The notes under the pieces are model-generated. The model had not been told where the DNA came from and did no database searches. It worked only from the letters and a program-made list of their open reading frames with translations. The position numbers and the translations under genes were made by a program. A stretch of DNA of 64,000 nucleotides. It comes from an uncultured Chitinophaga sp. GTDB lineage: Bacteria > Bacteroidota > Bacteroidia > Chitinophagales > Chitinophagaceae. This document shows, piece after piece, positions 45,584 through 54,219 of the stretch. The number at the start of each line of letters is the position of its first letter. The first letter of the stretch is position 1. The DNA is taken from assembly GCF_902168175.1 (NCBI RefSeq), contig NZ_CABHOU010000072.1, positions 310,001 through 374,000 of the forward strand. The letters are read 5' to 3'.

Positions 45584-47770
45584 CTATTCTTCTTTCTTTT
45601 TGCGCCTGGACGTAGCCCGCTTTTCGGCAGCCTCTTTACCACTACGACCGGGTTTAGGCGGCTTGCCACCTGATTGCTTTTTACTACCGCTGCCTTTACT
45701 ACGGTCGCCACTCTTGCGTGGCGCATTAGCCCATTCGTTGCCTGCGGTTTCCGAGGCATTGCGGCGTACAGGTACGCCATCTACATCGGCCAGGTCGTAA
45801 TCCAGCTGGCGTTTAACCAGGTTGGCGCCTACCACTTTTATCTTCACTTTGTCACCAATACGGTACTTTTTACCGGTGTGCATGCCAATGAGGGCGTATT
45901 CGTTTTCGGAATGACGGAATTCTTCGGGCAGGTTGTGAATACTTACCAGCCCTTCACACTTGGTGTCTACAGTTTCGACCCAAAAGCCGAAGTGAGACAC
46001 ACCGCTGATCACACCTTCGAACTCCTCACCAATAAATTCCTGCATGTATTCCACCTGCTTGTATTTATTGGCAGCACGTTCGGCCTCCATGGCCTTACGC
46101 TCCATTTCGGAGCTGTGTTTACAACGCTTCTCCAGCAGTTTGTCCACCTTTACATCTTCTGCCAGTATCTGCGCTAACACCCGGTGTACCAGTACGTCCG
46201 GATAACGGCGGATGGGCGAGGTAAAGTGGCAATAGTACATGAAGCCCAGGCCATAATGCCCGATATTCTCTGTTGTATAAGCGGCCTTCGCCATCGTGCG
46301 GATACCCAGTGTTTCCAGCACATGCTGTTGCGCAGTACCCCTTGCGGCCTTCAGCATTCCGTTAAACGATTCTGAAATGGTTTCTGGTTTGTGCAGGTCG
46401 AGTTTATACCCGAACTGGCTGGCAAACATAGCAAACATCTGTAGCTTTTCCTCATCCGGCGTATCGTGTATACGATATGGGAAAGGTACCGACTGTTTGT
46501 TTACGCGTACTTTGGAAACATGCTCGGCTACCGTACGGTTGGCCAGCAACATGAATTCCTCGATGAGCTGGTGGGCCTCTTTACTCTCCTTTACCACGAT
46601 ACCAATCGGTTTGCCGCCGGCATCCAGCTGGAAGCGTACCTCGGTAGAGGAAAAGTTGATAGCACCATCGTTAAAACGTTTGGCGCGGAGGCTCTGGGCC
46701 ATTTTATTGAGGATCATTACTTCCTCTTCGTAAATGCCTTTACCGGTTTCGTTCTCGATAATCGTTTGCACATCTTCATAGGTGAAGCGATGGTCGGAAT
46801 GGATAACAGTCCGGCCAAGCCAGTATTGTTTCACATTACCTTCCGCGTCTACCTGGAAAACGGCCGAGAAGGTGAATTTATCCTCATGCGGACGCAGCGA
46901 ACAGAGTTCGTTGGATATCTTCTCCGGCAGCATTGGCAGCACCCTGTCTGGCAGGTAAACCGAGGTAGCACGTTTTTCTGCTTCCTTGTCCAGTTCAGTT
47001 CCCGGGAGTACGTAATGGCTAACATCAGCTATGTGTACACCGACTTCGTAGTGGCCATTCTTCAGTTTTTTGAAAGAAATGGCATCATCAAAGTCTTTCG
47101 CATCCACCGGGTCGATGGTGAAGGTGAGTACTTTACGGAAGTCCTTGCGACCCGCAATCTCTTCCGCACTCATCTCTTCTTTAATATCACCCAGTTCTTT
47201 AATCACCTCATTCGGGAAACTGAGCGGGAAGCCGCTTTCGATCAGTATTTCCTTCATGGCCAGGTCGTTAGTGTCGCTGGCGTCGAGTATTTCGAGTATT
47301 TCACCAACTGGCTTTTTGGTTTTCTCGCCCCAGGCTACAATACGTACCACCGCCTTATCGCCGCTTTTAGCGCCGTCGAGGGTATTGGCCGGAATATAGA
47401 TGTCGGGGAGAAAGGTGCCTTTATCGGGCACCAGGAAGGCAAAGCCTTTACTCACGTCGAGCGTGCCGGTAAATTCTGTTTTCTTACGTTTAAGTATTTC
47501 CGTTACAACACCTTCCATACGGCCACCGTTGCCTTTGCCCTGCCTGATCACTCCCACTAAAACATCGTCGCCGTCCAGCGCCGTATTCAGGTTCTTTTGT
47601 TTAACAAGTACGTCTTTGGATTGTCCTTCTACGATTACGAAAGCCATTCCTGAGCGGGTTATTTCGATAGTTCCTTTGTAGGTTGTTTTCGGGCTGCTGC
47701 TTCTCTGGCCCTGATGTTGCGGGCGTTCGTCCTTATGGTCGTGGCTGCCTTTATTCTTCTTTTTTGTCAT
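45584..47770 (-). CDS. rnr: Ribonuclease R
   Basis: 728 residues. Order: basic N-terminus, cold-shock-like OB domains (KGTIEITRSGMAFVIVEG; GTLDVSKGFAFLVPD), RNB catalytic domain with DPVDAKDFDDAISF (metal-binding Asp cluster) and FTSPIRRYPDVLVHR, a C-terminal S1 domain (GVISGVSHFGFWVE) and a Lys/Arg/Gly-rich tail. It degrades structured RNA from the 3' end. The very basic tail (about 60 residues) is typical of RNase R and aids substrate binding. Confidence 0.96.
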   Translation of the reverse strand: MTKKKNKGSHDHKDERPQHQGQRSSSPKTTYKGTIEITRSGMAFVIVEGQSKDVLVKQKNLNTALDGDDVLVGVIRQGKGNGGRMEGVVTEILKRKKTEFTGTLDVSKGFAFLVPDKGTFLPDIYIPANTLDGAKSGDKAVVRIVAWGEKTKKPVGEILEILDASDTNDLAMKEILIESGFPLSFPNEVIKELGDIKEEMSAEEIAGRKDFRKVLTFTIDPVDAKDFDDAISFKKLKNGHYEVGVHIADVSHYVLPGTELDKEAEKRATSVYLPDRVLPMLPEKISNELCSLRPHEDKFTFSAVFQVDAEGNVKQYWLGRTVIHSDHRFTYEDVQTIIENETGKGIYEEEVMILNKMAQSLRAKRFNDGAINFSSTEVRFQLDAGGKPIGIVVKESKEAHQLIEEFMLLANRTVAEHVSKVRVNKQSVPFPYRIHDTPDEEKLQMFAMFASQFGYKLDLHKPETISESFNGMLKAARGTAQQHVLETLGIRTMAKAAYTTENIGHYGLGFMYYCHFTSPIRRYPDVLVHRVLAQILAEDVKVDKLLEKRCKHSSEMERKAMEAERAANKYKQVEYMQEFIGEEFEGVISGVSHFGFWVETVDTKCEGLVSIHNLPEEFRHSENEYALIGMHTGKKYRIGDKVKIKVVGANLVKRQLDYDLADVDGVPVRRNASETAGNEWANAPRKSGDRSKGSGSKKQSGGKPPKPGRSGKEAAEKRATSRRKKKEE

Positions 47771-47844
47771 TTTAAGTCATTTTGTCCGCTGGTCAATACC
47801 GCGAACGTTTAATTTGGGATTGTGTTATGCAGCAGGTTTTCCGG

Positions 47845-48933
47845 CTATTCCTGGACCAAAGGAGTAGTTTCCAGGGATGCGCCGCTGCCGGCTACATAAT
47901 CAAAAATATAATTATTAAATGAATCTGCTTCATTAAACAGGAAGGAAATCTCAACGGGAATCACAGCTATGGGGAGTTGGAGCTCCTTTATGATGTCGCG
48001 CAGCAGGTGTAGGCGTACTGCATCTTTTTCAGTTGTAACGATGATCTTCGGCGTTCCATCCGTCTTCTCCAGTTCCAGTTTTATCTTTTCCAGGTCTTTT
48101 CTCGAATAATAATAATGGTCGGGAAACGGAAGCAGGTATACATTAGCGAACTGTTGCTTCAAATGTTGTACCAAAGGTTCCGGCCTGGCAATTCCGCATA
48201 CGGCCAGTACCGTTGCATTGGCCGGTAATTGTACGGGCTCCGCGTCCAGCATGTTGTATAAACCGCCGTATTTCAGGCTGGTAAAGAACAGTCGCTGGTG
48301 AGGCAGGGGATCTATTTCCCGGTAAAAACGTTCCTTTTCGGTGACTGTAAGATTGGCAGGACATTTAGATACAATGATGACATCGGCCCTTTTATAACCG
48401 CTTCTGCCCTCGCGTAACCGCCCGAACGGCACCACATGGTCGTGCGTAAAGGGGCGGTTGTACTCGGTGATCATGATATTTTTGCCTGGTTTTACGGAAC
48501 GGTGCTGGAAGGCATCGTCCAGCAGAATTGCCTGTATATACGGTCTTTCCATTAACAATTGCGGAATAGCGAGCATACGCTCCTCGCCCACACATACGCT
48601 AATGCCCGGGAATTTCTGGTGAAACTGCATGGGTTCATCGCCTATCTCAGCAGCGGTGCTTTGCCCGTCGGCCAGGAAAAAACCCTTGGTTTTACGGTTG
48701 TAACCGCGGCTGAGCGTTGCGATACGGAAATAATCTTTCAACAAACGGATGAGATATTCCACATGAGGTGTTTTGCCGGTGCCACCTACAGAAAGGTTGC
48801 CGACAGCAATTACCGGCAGGTCAAATTCAACGGCGCTCAGTACGCCCTTGTCGTAAAAACGGTTGCGCAGCCACATAATGAGGCCGTATAACATGGAGAA
48901 CGGGTATAATAAAAAACTCAGGTATCGTAACAC
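47845..48933 (-). CDS. lpxK: Tetraacyldisaccharide 4'-kinase
   Basis: 362 residues, GTG start. An N-terminal membrane-associated helix precedes VIAVGNLSVGGTGKTP, the P-loop of LpxK; LLDDAFQHR is the second family signature with catalytic Asp/His. It phosphorylates the lipid A disaccharide at the inner membrane, so the cell makes lipid-A-based lipopolysaccharide. Last gene of a bioD/5-formyl-THF cyclo-ligase/lpxK operon (six bases after the cyclo-ligase). Confidence 0.94.
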   Translation of the reverse strand: MLRYLSFLLYPFSMLYGLIMWLRNRFYDKGVLSAVEFDLPVIAVGNLSVGGTGKTPHVEYLIRLLKDYFRIATLSRGYNRKTKGFFLADGQSTAAEIGDEPMQFHQKFPGISVCVGEERMLAIPQLLMERPYIQAILLDDAFQHRSVKPGKNIMITEYNRPFTHDHVVPFGRLREGRSGYKRADVIIVSKCPANLTVTEKERFYREIDPLPHQRLFFTSLKYGGLYNMLDAEPVQLPANATVLAVCGIARPEPLVQHLKQQFANVYLLPFPDHYYYSRKDLEKIKLELEKTDGTPKIIVTTEKDAVRLHLLRDIIKELQLPIAVIPVEISFLFNEADSFNNYIFDYVAGSGASLETTPLVQE

Positions 48934-48939
48934 GGTGTG

Positions 48940-49521
48940 TTATTTTGTAAAGTTAAAAATGTGATCGGGCGTAATCACGGTGTCCATGGTGATGTCGCCC
49001 TCATATGTGTCTTCAATTTCGGGTACCGGTCCGAAGAAGCTAAGGCCTGTTTTACGGGCGGCGGGCCGGCACTGACGCAGAAACAGGTCGTACATACCCT
49101 TTCCGTAGCCTACCCGGTGCCCGTTTTTATCGAAGGCCAGCAATGGCACGAAGATAAGGTCGAGCTGTTCCGGTTCGATCAACTGGCCGCCTGCCGGCTC
49201 GGGAATACCAAAGCGGTTGGCGGTTATTTCAGTGGTACCTTCCCAAAGATAATGTAACATATGCCCGTTACTCAGGTCGGAACGGGAAATTACGAGGTGT
49301 ATCTGCGGCTGCATTTCCTTCAGCCATTGTACGATCGCGTAAGTATCTATTTCCAGTTTACCGGCAATGGGCAGGTAGATGTGGAGGTATTGCACACCTG
49401 TGTAATCGAGCAGTTTGCATTGCTCCAGCAGCCGGGTGTTGAGCATAGCGGCAGTTTCCGGCAATAGTTCGAGGCGCTTTTGCAGGAATGTTTTCCTGAG
49501 ATCTTTCTTCAGCGCGCTCAT
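48940..49521 (-). CDS. 5-formyltetrahydrofolate cyclo-ligase family protein
   Basis: 193 residues. KKDLRKTFLQKRLEL opens with the basic ATP-contacting residues, and GYGKGMYDLFL is the family's ATP-binding loop; DLIFVPLLAFD precedes it. It converts 5-formyl-THF to methenyl-THF. Its ATG overlaps the bioD stop (ATGA), showing translational coupling. Confidence 0.92.
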   Translation of the reverse strand: MSALKKDLRKTFLQKRLELLPETAAMLNTRLLEQCKLLDYTGVQYLHIYLPIAGKLEIDTYAIVQWLKEMQPQIHLVISRSDLSNGHMLHYLWEGTTEITANRFGIPEPAGGQLIEPEQLDLIFVPLLAFDKNGHRVGYGKGMYDLFLRQCRPAARKTGLSFFGPVPEIEDTYEGDITMDTVITPDHIFNFTK

Positions 49522-50153
49522 GCAGGAAAGTATTTTTCCAGTGAAGGTTTTAGCAACGCGGCCTGCTGTTGCACGAACGTTTTATCGGGCGCGGTAGTTT
49601 GTGGTATACGGCCTATACGCTGAATGCCGCTCCAGCGAATGATATCGGCTTCGTTCGTATGCTCATCGCCGTTAAATATCCAGCCAGCTATGGGAATATT
49701 AGCCTGCTGCAGTGCCATAGCGGTAAGCAGGCTGTGATTAATACTGCCGAGGTAGTTTTGCGCTACGATCACTGTGGAAGCGTTCAGTTTTTTTATAAAG
49801 TCGATAGTGAAAAGCGTATCATTCAGCGGCACCATTAGTCCGCCGGCGCCTTCAATCACCAAACACTTTGATTGTTGCAGTGCGGGGTGACCCATCAGCT
49901 TATCCAAAGAAATAACAATTCCTTCTCCCCGTGCGGCCAGGTGTGGCGAGGCGGGCATTTTGAGGCGGTATGCCTCATCCATACATAACCCGGCGTTGGA
50001 GATCAGTGATGCTACCGTTTCCTTGTCAGTAGCCTCTTCCAGTCCCGCCTGCACTGGTTTCCAGTAGTTGGCCTGTAGCGCTTCGGTTACCACTGCCGAC
50101 ACCAGCGTTTTGCCAATGCCTGTACCTATGCCTGTAATAAAAATCCGTTTCAT
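49518..50153 (-). CDS. bioD: Dethiobiotin synthetase
   Basis: 211 residues from the ATG giving MKRIFITGIGTGIGKTLVSA; an ATG four codons upstream is equally possible. GIGTGIGKT is the P-loop and EGAGGLMVPL the Asp/Gly-rich signature. It closes the ureido ring of dethiobiotin from diaminopelargonate, CO2 and ATP. No other biotin gene is in the window; the gene heads the operon with the folate and lipid A genes. Confidence 0.95.
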   Translation of the reverse strand: MKRIFITGIGTGIGKTLVSAVVTEALQANYWKPVQAGLEEATDKETVASLISNAGLCMDEAYRLKMPASPHLAARGEGIVISLDKLMGHPALQQSKCLVIEGAGGLMVPLNDTLFTIDFIKKLNASTVIVAQNYLGSINHSLLTAMALQQANIPIAGWIFNGDEHTNEADIIRWSGIQRIGRIPQTTAPDKTFVQQQAALLKPSLEKYFPA

Positions 50154-50226
50154 CTGCGGGTCCATTGGGACAAATATAATTCATAAAAGAACTTTCCCGT
50201 AAATTCGTTGCCTAAGCGATTTGTTT

Positions 50227-51585
50227 ATGAAATACTGTGCAAACATACTTGAAACAATAGGACATACCCCACTGGTGAAGTTAAACAGCGTAACGAAAGA
50301 CCTGCCATGCACCGTGCTGGCCAAAGTGGAATTCTTTAACCCCGGCAACTCTATCAAAGACCGCATGGCGGTGCGTATGGTGGAAGAGGCGGAAAAAAAC
50401 GGCCTGCTGAAGCCGGGAGGAACCCTGATCGAAGGCACCAGTGGCAACACGGGTATGGGCCTTGCGCTGGCGGCCATCATCAAAGGTTATCGCTGCATAT
50501 TTACCACTACCGATAAACAATCCAAAGAAAAAGTAGATATACTTAAAGCTGTAGGTGCCGAGGTAATCGTTTGCCCCACAAACGTGGAGCCAGAAGACCC
50601 ACGCTCCTACTACTCCGTAGCCGCCCGCCTGGCGAAAGAAGTTCCGAATTCATTCTATGTAAATCAATACGACAACCTCGCTAACCGCGATGCGCACTAC
50701 GAACAAACCGGCCCTGAAATATGGGAGCAGACTGACGGTAAAATAACGCACCTCGTAGTGGCCACAGGTACAGGCGGAACGGTTACCGGCGCAGGTAAAT
50801 ACCTGAAGGAAAAGAACCCGGATATCCAGGTGTGGGCGATAGACAGCTATGGCTCGCTGCTCAAGAAGTTTCATGAAACAGGCCAGCTCGATATGAGTGA
50901 AGTGTATCCTTATATCACTGAAGGTATAGGCGAAGACTTTGTGCCTGAGAACTACGATATGAGCGTGATCGATGCTTTTGAAAAAGTGACCGACAAGGAT
51001 GGCGCTGTAATGGCCCGCCGGATCACCAAAGAAGAAGGCATATTTGTAGGTTACTCCGCAGGTTCAGCCGTTTCCGGTTTGATACAGTTGAAACATAAGC
51101 TGAAAAAAGGCGATGTGGTAGTGGTGATTTTCCACGACCATGGCAGCCGCTACGTAGGCAAAGTGTACAACGACCAGTGGATGATGGAGCGCGGTTTCCT
51201 GGACGTTAAAACCGTGAAAGATGTGGTGAACGGCAGGCGTAACGTACCGCTCGTAACCATTTCTCCGGAGGAAAAAGTGAGCGACGCTATCGCCAAAATG
51301 AAGAAGTTCGACATCGAACACATTCCTATCCTGCTTAATAATGAAGTAGTAGGTGCCATCTCCGAAGGAGGTCTGTTCTCCCGCCTGATCGATCAGCCAG
51401 AGCTGAAAGATACGGCAGTGAAACATGTAATGCAGGCTTCATTCCCGGTGGTGACGCTGGACACGCCTATCGAAAAACTGACCATCTACATCAACAAAGA
51501 AAACGGGGCCGTACTTACCAAAGACGAGAGCGGCAACCATCACATCGTTACCAAATACGACATTATCCAGGCGCTTGGAAAATAA
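50227..51585 (+). CDS. PLP-dependent cystathionine beta-synthase/cysteine synthase with CBS domains
   Basis: 452 residues from the ATG at 50227 (a TTG lies two codons earlier). The first ~320 residues are a fold-type II PLP enzyme: K44 in NPGNSIKDRM binds PLP, EGTSGNTG holds the substrate loop, and GTGGTVTG the phosphate cup. The last ~120 residues form two CBS domains, which bind adenosyl ligands in regulated cystathionine beta-synthases. It condenses serine (or an activated serine) with homocysteine or sulfide; which one is not decided by sequence alone. The next gene overlaps it by 11 bases. Confidence 0.9.
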   Translation: MKYCANILETIGHTPLVKLNSVTKDLPCTVLAKVEFFNPGNSIKDRMAVRMVEEAEKNGLLKPGGTLIEGTSGNTGMGLALAAIIKGYRCIFTTTDKQSKEKVDILKAVGAEVIVCPTNVEPEDPRSYYSVAARLAKEVPNSFYVNQYDNLANRDAHYEQTGPEIWEQTDGKITHLVVATGTGGTVTGAGKYLKEKNPDIQVWAIDSYGSLLKKFHETGQLDMSEVYPYITEGIGEDFVPENYDMSVIDAFEKVTDKDGAVMARRITKEEGIFVGYSAGSAVSGLIQLKHKLKKGDVVVVIFHDHGSRYVGKVYNDQWMMERGFLDVKTVKDVVNGRRNVPLVTISPEEKVSDAIAKMKKFDIEHIPILLNNEVVGAISEGGLFSRLIDQPELKDTAVKHVMQASFPVVTLDTPIEKLTIYINKENGAVLTKDESGNHHIVTKYDIIQALGK

Positions 51586-52375
51586 GATATTTACAGACCA
51601 GCTTGGGCGGAAAGTGGCGATCCCCTTTCCGCCTAAACGCATTGTTTCGGTCGTGCCCTCGCAAACGGAATTGCTTCACAGTCTTGGGCTGGATGAGGAA
51701 GTTTGCGGCATCACCAAGTTCTGTATACATCCGGCTGAATGGTTTCGTACCAAAACCCGCATCGGTGGGACCAAACAGTTGAATATCGAACAAATTACTG
51801 CACTGCAGCCCGATCTTATCATCGCCAATAAAGAAGAAAATCAAAAGGAACAGGTAGAAGCGTTAATGCAACACTTTCCCGTATGGGTTAGTGATATCAA
51901 TACTTTAGAAGATGCATGTGCGATGATTGACGATGTGGGTGGTATAACAGGGCGTGTGGAAGAAGCACGGCGGTTGTGTTTAGAGATACAGCAACAGTTC
52001 AATAAGCTTTTGCCCATACCACCTATACCTACCGCATACTTCATCTGGCGCAACCCATGGATGGTAGCAGGTGGCGATACTTTTATACATCAAATGATGC
52101 AGCATTGCGGATTTCAGAATGTGTTCGCCCAAACGCCCCGTTACCCTGAGATTTCACCGGACATGTTAAGCGAAACGAAGTTGATTTTGCTTTCATCGGA
52201 ACCGTATCCTTTTAAGGAAAAACATATAGAAGAAATAAGCAAATTCGCGCCCCGGGCCACTATACATTTGGTAGATGGCGAAATGTTTTCATGGTATGGC
52301 AGCCGCTTACTGGAGGCGCCAGCTTACTTTAACGAGTTGATACAGACACTACGCCACCGACAATCAATTATTTGA
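51575..52375 (+). CDS. BtuF/FecB-fold metal-receptor protein without signal peptide
   Basis: 266 residues, TTG start overlapping the previous gene by 11 bases; no ATG precedes the conserved KRIVSVVPSQTELLHSLGL. The fold is the helical-backbone periplasmic binding type (PF01497), as in cobalamin and iron-siderophore receptors: ALQPDLIIANKEENQ, IWRNPWMVAGGDTFIHQMM. Family members are normally exported, but here the coding sequence begins directly at the domain with no signal peptide. It may act in the cytoplasm, or a signal-coding part has been lost. No permease or ATPase gene is adjacent. Confidence 0.82.
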   Translation: MENKIFTDQLGRKVAIPFPPKRIVSVVPSQTELLHSLGLDEEVCGITKFCIHPAEWFRTKTRIGGTKQLNIEQITALQPDLIIANKEENQKEQVEALMQHFPVWVSDINTLEDACAMIDDVGGITGRVEEARRLCLEIQQQFNKLLPIPPIPTAYFIWRNPWMVAGGDTFIHQMMQHCGFQNVFAQTPRYPEISPDMLSETKLILLSSEPYPFKEKHIEEISKFAPRATIHLVDGEMFSWYGSRLLEAPAYFNELIQTLRHRQSII

Positions 52376-52421
52376 GGCAACCCTTCGTGAAAACTCACCG
52401 TAAGCATTTGAAAATGCAATT

Positions 52422-52862
52422 ATGGAAAGAAGGAAGTTTATCTCGAACGTGGGCATCACGTTTGCCCTGGCCTGTGCCGGCGGGTTAGCAGCATGCAGCA
52501 AAGGTGGTAGCGACGATGATCCGGGAGGAGGTGGTGGTGGCGGCACTACGCCAAAGCTGACAGTTGACCTGGCGAGCCAGCTTACTACACCGGGCGACTT
52601 TACTATCGGCGGTGGTGTTATTCTCATTCGAACTGCTGCAGGCAACACGGCCGCTTCTTTCTCCGCCTTGTCGAGTACCTGTACGCACCAGGGCTGTACA
52701 TTATCGACTTACAACAGCGGCAGTGCACAAATTGAATGCAATGCTCCCTGCGGGCATGGCAGCCGTTACAGCAATACTGGCGCCGTAGTTACCGGCCCAG
52801 CCACAGCAGCGCTCAGCAAATACACGGTAGAAATCAATGGTACCACGCTCACTGTAAAATAG
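52422..52862 (+). CDS. Rieske-type [2Fe-2S] lipoprotein with altered second box
   Basis: 146 residues. MERRKF begins a Tat-like lipoprotein signal with lipobox Cys at residue 25 (GLAAC), then a Gly linker. Box I is canonical: C87-T-H89-Q-G-C92. Box II, normally CPCHGS, reads C106-N-A-P-C110-G-H112-GS, so the ligand spacing is changed; the closing strand VVTGPAT is as usual. If the cluster forms, it would be a periplasmic electron carrier. It follows the metal-receptor gene by 46 bases. Partner proteins are not identifiable here. Confidence 0.82.
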   Translation: MERRKFISNVGITFALACAGGLAACSKGGSDDDPGGGGGGGTTPKLTVDLASQLTTPGDFTIGGGVILIRTAAGNTAASFSALSSTCTHQGCTLSTYNSGSAQIECNAPCGHGSRYSNTGAVVTGPATAALSKYTVEINGTTLTVK

Positions 52863-52912
52863 CCAATAGTTTAGCACTCATCAAACGGACCATGCTTTCC
52901 GTTTAATAGTGG

Positions 52913-52960
52913 GCCGGCTGCCGATAGGACTTGTGTATAGCGGCCGGCTCTTCTTAATTT
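52913..52960 (+). terminator. Probable terminator after the Rieske gene
   Basis: GCCGGCTGC (52913-52921) and GCGGCCGGC (52940-52948) pair over nine positions with one G-U around an 18-base loop, followed by TCTTCTTAATTTT. A smaller perfect stem AAACGGA/TCCGTTT lies just upstream at 52884-52905. Confidence 0.45.
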
Positions 52961-53063
52961 TCACCAGGTGCAACCAAAGGATTACATCCAGCTTCGTGCG
53001 CTATTTGCGCCGCTTCTTCGATAAAAATAATCAACAGGAAAAATCAGGCAGATGTGCCAACTG

Positions 53064-53645
53064 CTACATCCCGAAAGCTTTGTCCAAAGCTTTTACTACA
53101 GTTTGGGGACTGTTTTTACCCGGCATCACCACGAAGGGATATTCGTCTACAAACTCCAGCTTTTTAAACTCCGGTAGCCGGAATATGTTCATTTTATCGA
53201 TGAAGGCCCGCTCATCCCGGCCATAAAAACGGATATACTTGGTATGCGTTACCGTTACCTCGTACATCGTTTTCTTGTCGTGGTGAACAAGGCTGAAAGT
53301 AAGTGCCGCATCTTCTGAAAGGGCTGTTTTGTGAGGGTATAAACCGGCTAATGCTTCCATTTTATGCATGGGTAACGTGCTGGCTGGCTCCTCCGTACCG
53401 TAAGTGCAACAAACCGTATCGGGTAAAAATTCAGTGAGTGAAATGAATACCTGCCACAGCCTGTCGTTATTTACGTTAATGCACGCCTCAAACCTGAAAG
53501 GTAGTAAGGCAGAGGCATTCATCCTTACCACAAAACCTTCTTTGATGGGCGCATGCGCCCGTCTTTCCATGAGCTCATGGCCATTGGCACGGTGTTCCAA
53601 TTCATCGACATGTGGAATACGGATGGTAGGTGCGAGTACTAACAT
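53064..53645 (-). CDS. Unrecognised cytoplasmic protein
   Basis: 193 residues, no signal peptide or membrane helix. The sequence mixes strands and helices (VDELEHRANGHELMERR; MYEVTVTHTKYIRFYGRDE; FPFVVMPGK-like PFVVMPGKNS near the end). I do not recognise a family and see no catalytic signature. It is convergent with the Rieske gene and 30 bases after the small membrane protein gene on its own strand, possibly co-transcribed. The coding call rests on length, regular composition and operon spacing. Confidence 0.7.
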   Translation of the reverse strand: MLVLAPTIRIPHVDELEHRANGHELMERRAHAPIKEGFVVRMNASALLPFRFEACINVNNDRLWQVFISLTEFLPDTVCCTYGTEEPASTLPMHKMEALAGLYPHKTALSEDAALTFSLVHHDKKTMYEVTVTHTKYIRFYGRDERAFIDKMNIFRLPEFKKLEFVDEYPFVVMPGKNSPQTVVKALDKAFGM

Positions 53646-53675
53646 AACTTAAAGATAGCCATATTCTTCAAACAA

Positions 53676-54155
53676 CTACTCTACATGCCGCCTTACATTC
53701 CAGATGCGCATCAGGCTGTCGCCCTCCTTTTTGCTGAGTTTTAGGGGACCTGTGGTGTCAGAGCTTTTGATGTAGGTGATGTTCCAGGGCAACAAACTAT
53801 CGTACGCATAGCTTATCAGCAGTTCTTCACGGAATGCTGAGTCTTTCAGAAAATGTACGACCCGGTCTTCTTCCAATGTAATCTGATGATCGCGCAGTGT
53901 TACACTTTTGGACTTGCGGTAACCGGTGTCGCTGTCGAATACCGTGTCGGCGCTGCTCCATATGATATGTGTATCGCTGCTGTCTTTTGCTTTCCACGAA
54001 TGCGGGAGCGTCATGAGTTTGCGTTTGCTGCGTTCGGGGTTATAGGCAGTACCGTAAGTTTCCTTGACAGGAAAAAGTTTGTACCAGTATACCTTTCCGT
54101 TGAAGTATAACAGGATGGCGAGCGCGCCGAGTATTATATAAAGTATCGTTTTCAA
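53676..54155 (-). CDS. Small protein with N-terminal membrane anchor, unknown
   Basis: 159 residues. MKTILYIILGALAILLYFNGKVYWYKL is a single membrane helix or uncleaved signal (shown in part: TILYIILGALAILLYF). The rest is a polar soluble domain rich in Ser, Asp and Lys without a recognised motif. It would be tethered to the inner membrane with the domain outside. It precedes the unknown 193-residue protein gene and lies 64 bases after the stop of the large propeller protein gene. Confidence 0.7.
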   Translation of the reverse strand: MKTILYIILGALAILLYFNGKVYWYKLFPVKETYGTAYNPERSKRKLMTLPHSWKAKDSSDTHIIWSSADTVFDSDTGYRKSKSVTLRDHQITLEEDRVVHFLKDSAFREELLISYAYDSLLPWNITYIKSSDTTGPLKLSKKEGDSLMRIWNVRRHVE

Positions 54156-54219
54156 ATGAGGGCCGGGTTAATTGGATAACTAAATTAACCCGGCGCACTG
54201 TTATGGAAAGGCAGTCGTT

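Noticed and set aside
46466..47560. Long open frame (364 codons) on the plus strand
   Set aside because: It lies antisense to the RNase R gene, whose catalytic motifs are intact; the frame is a by-product of that gene's codon pattern and has no family features.
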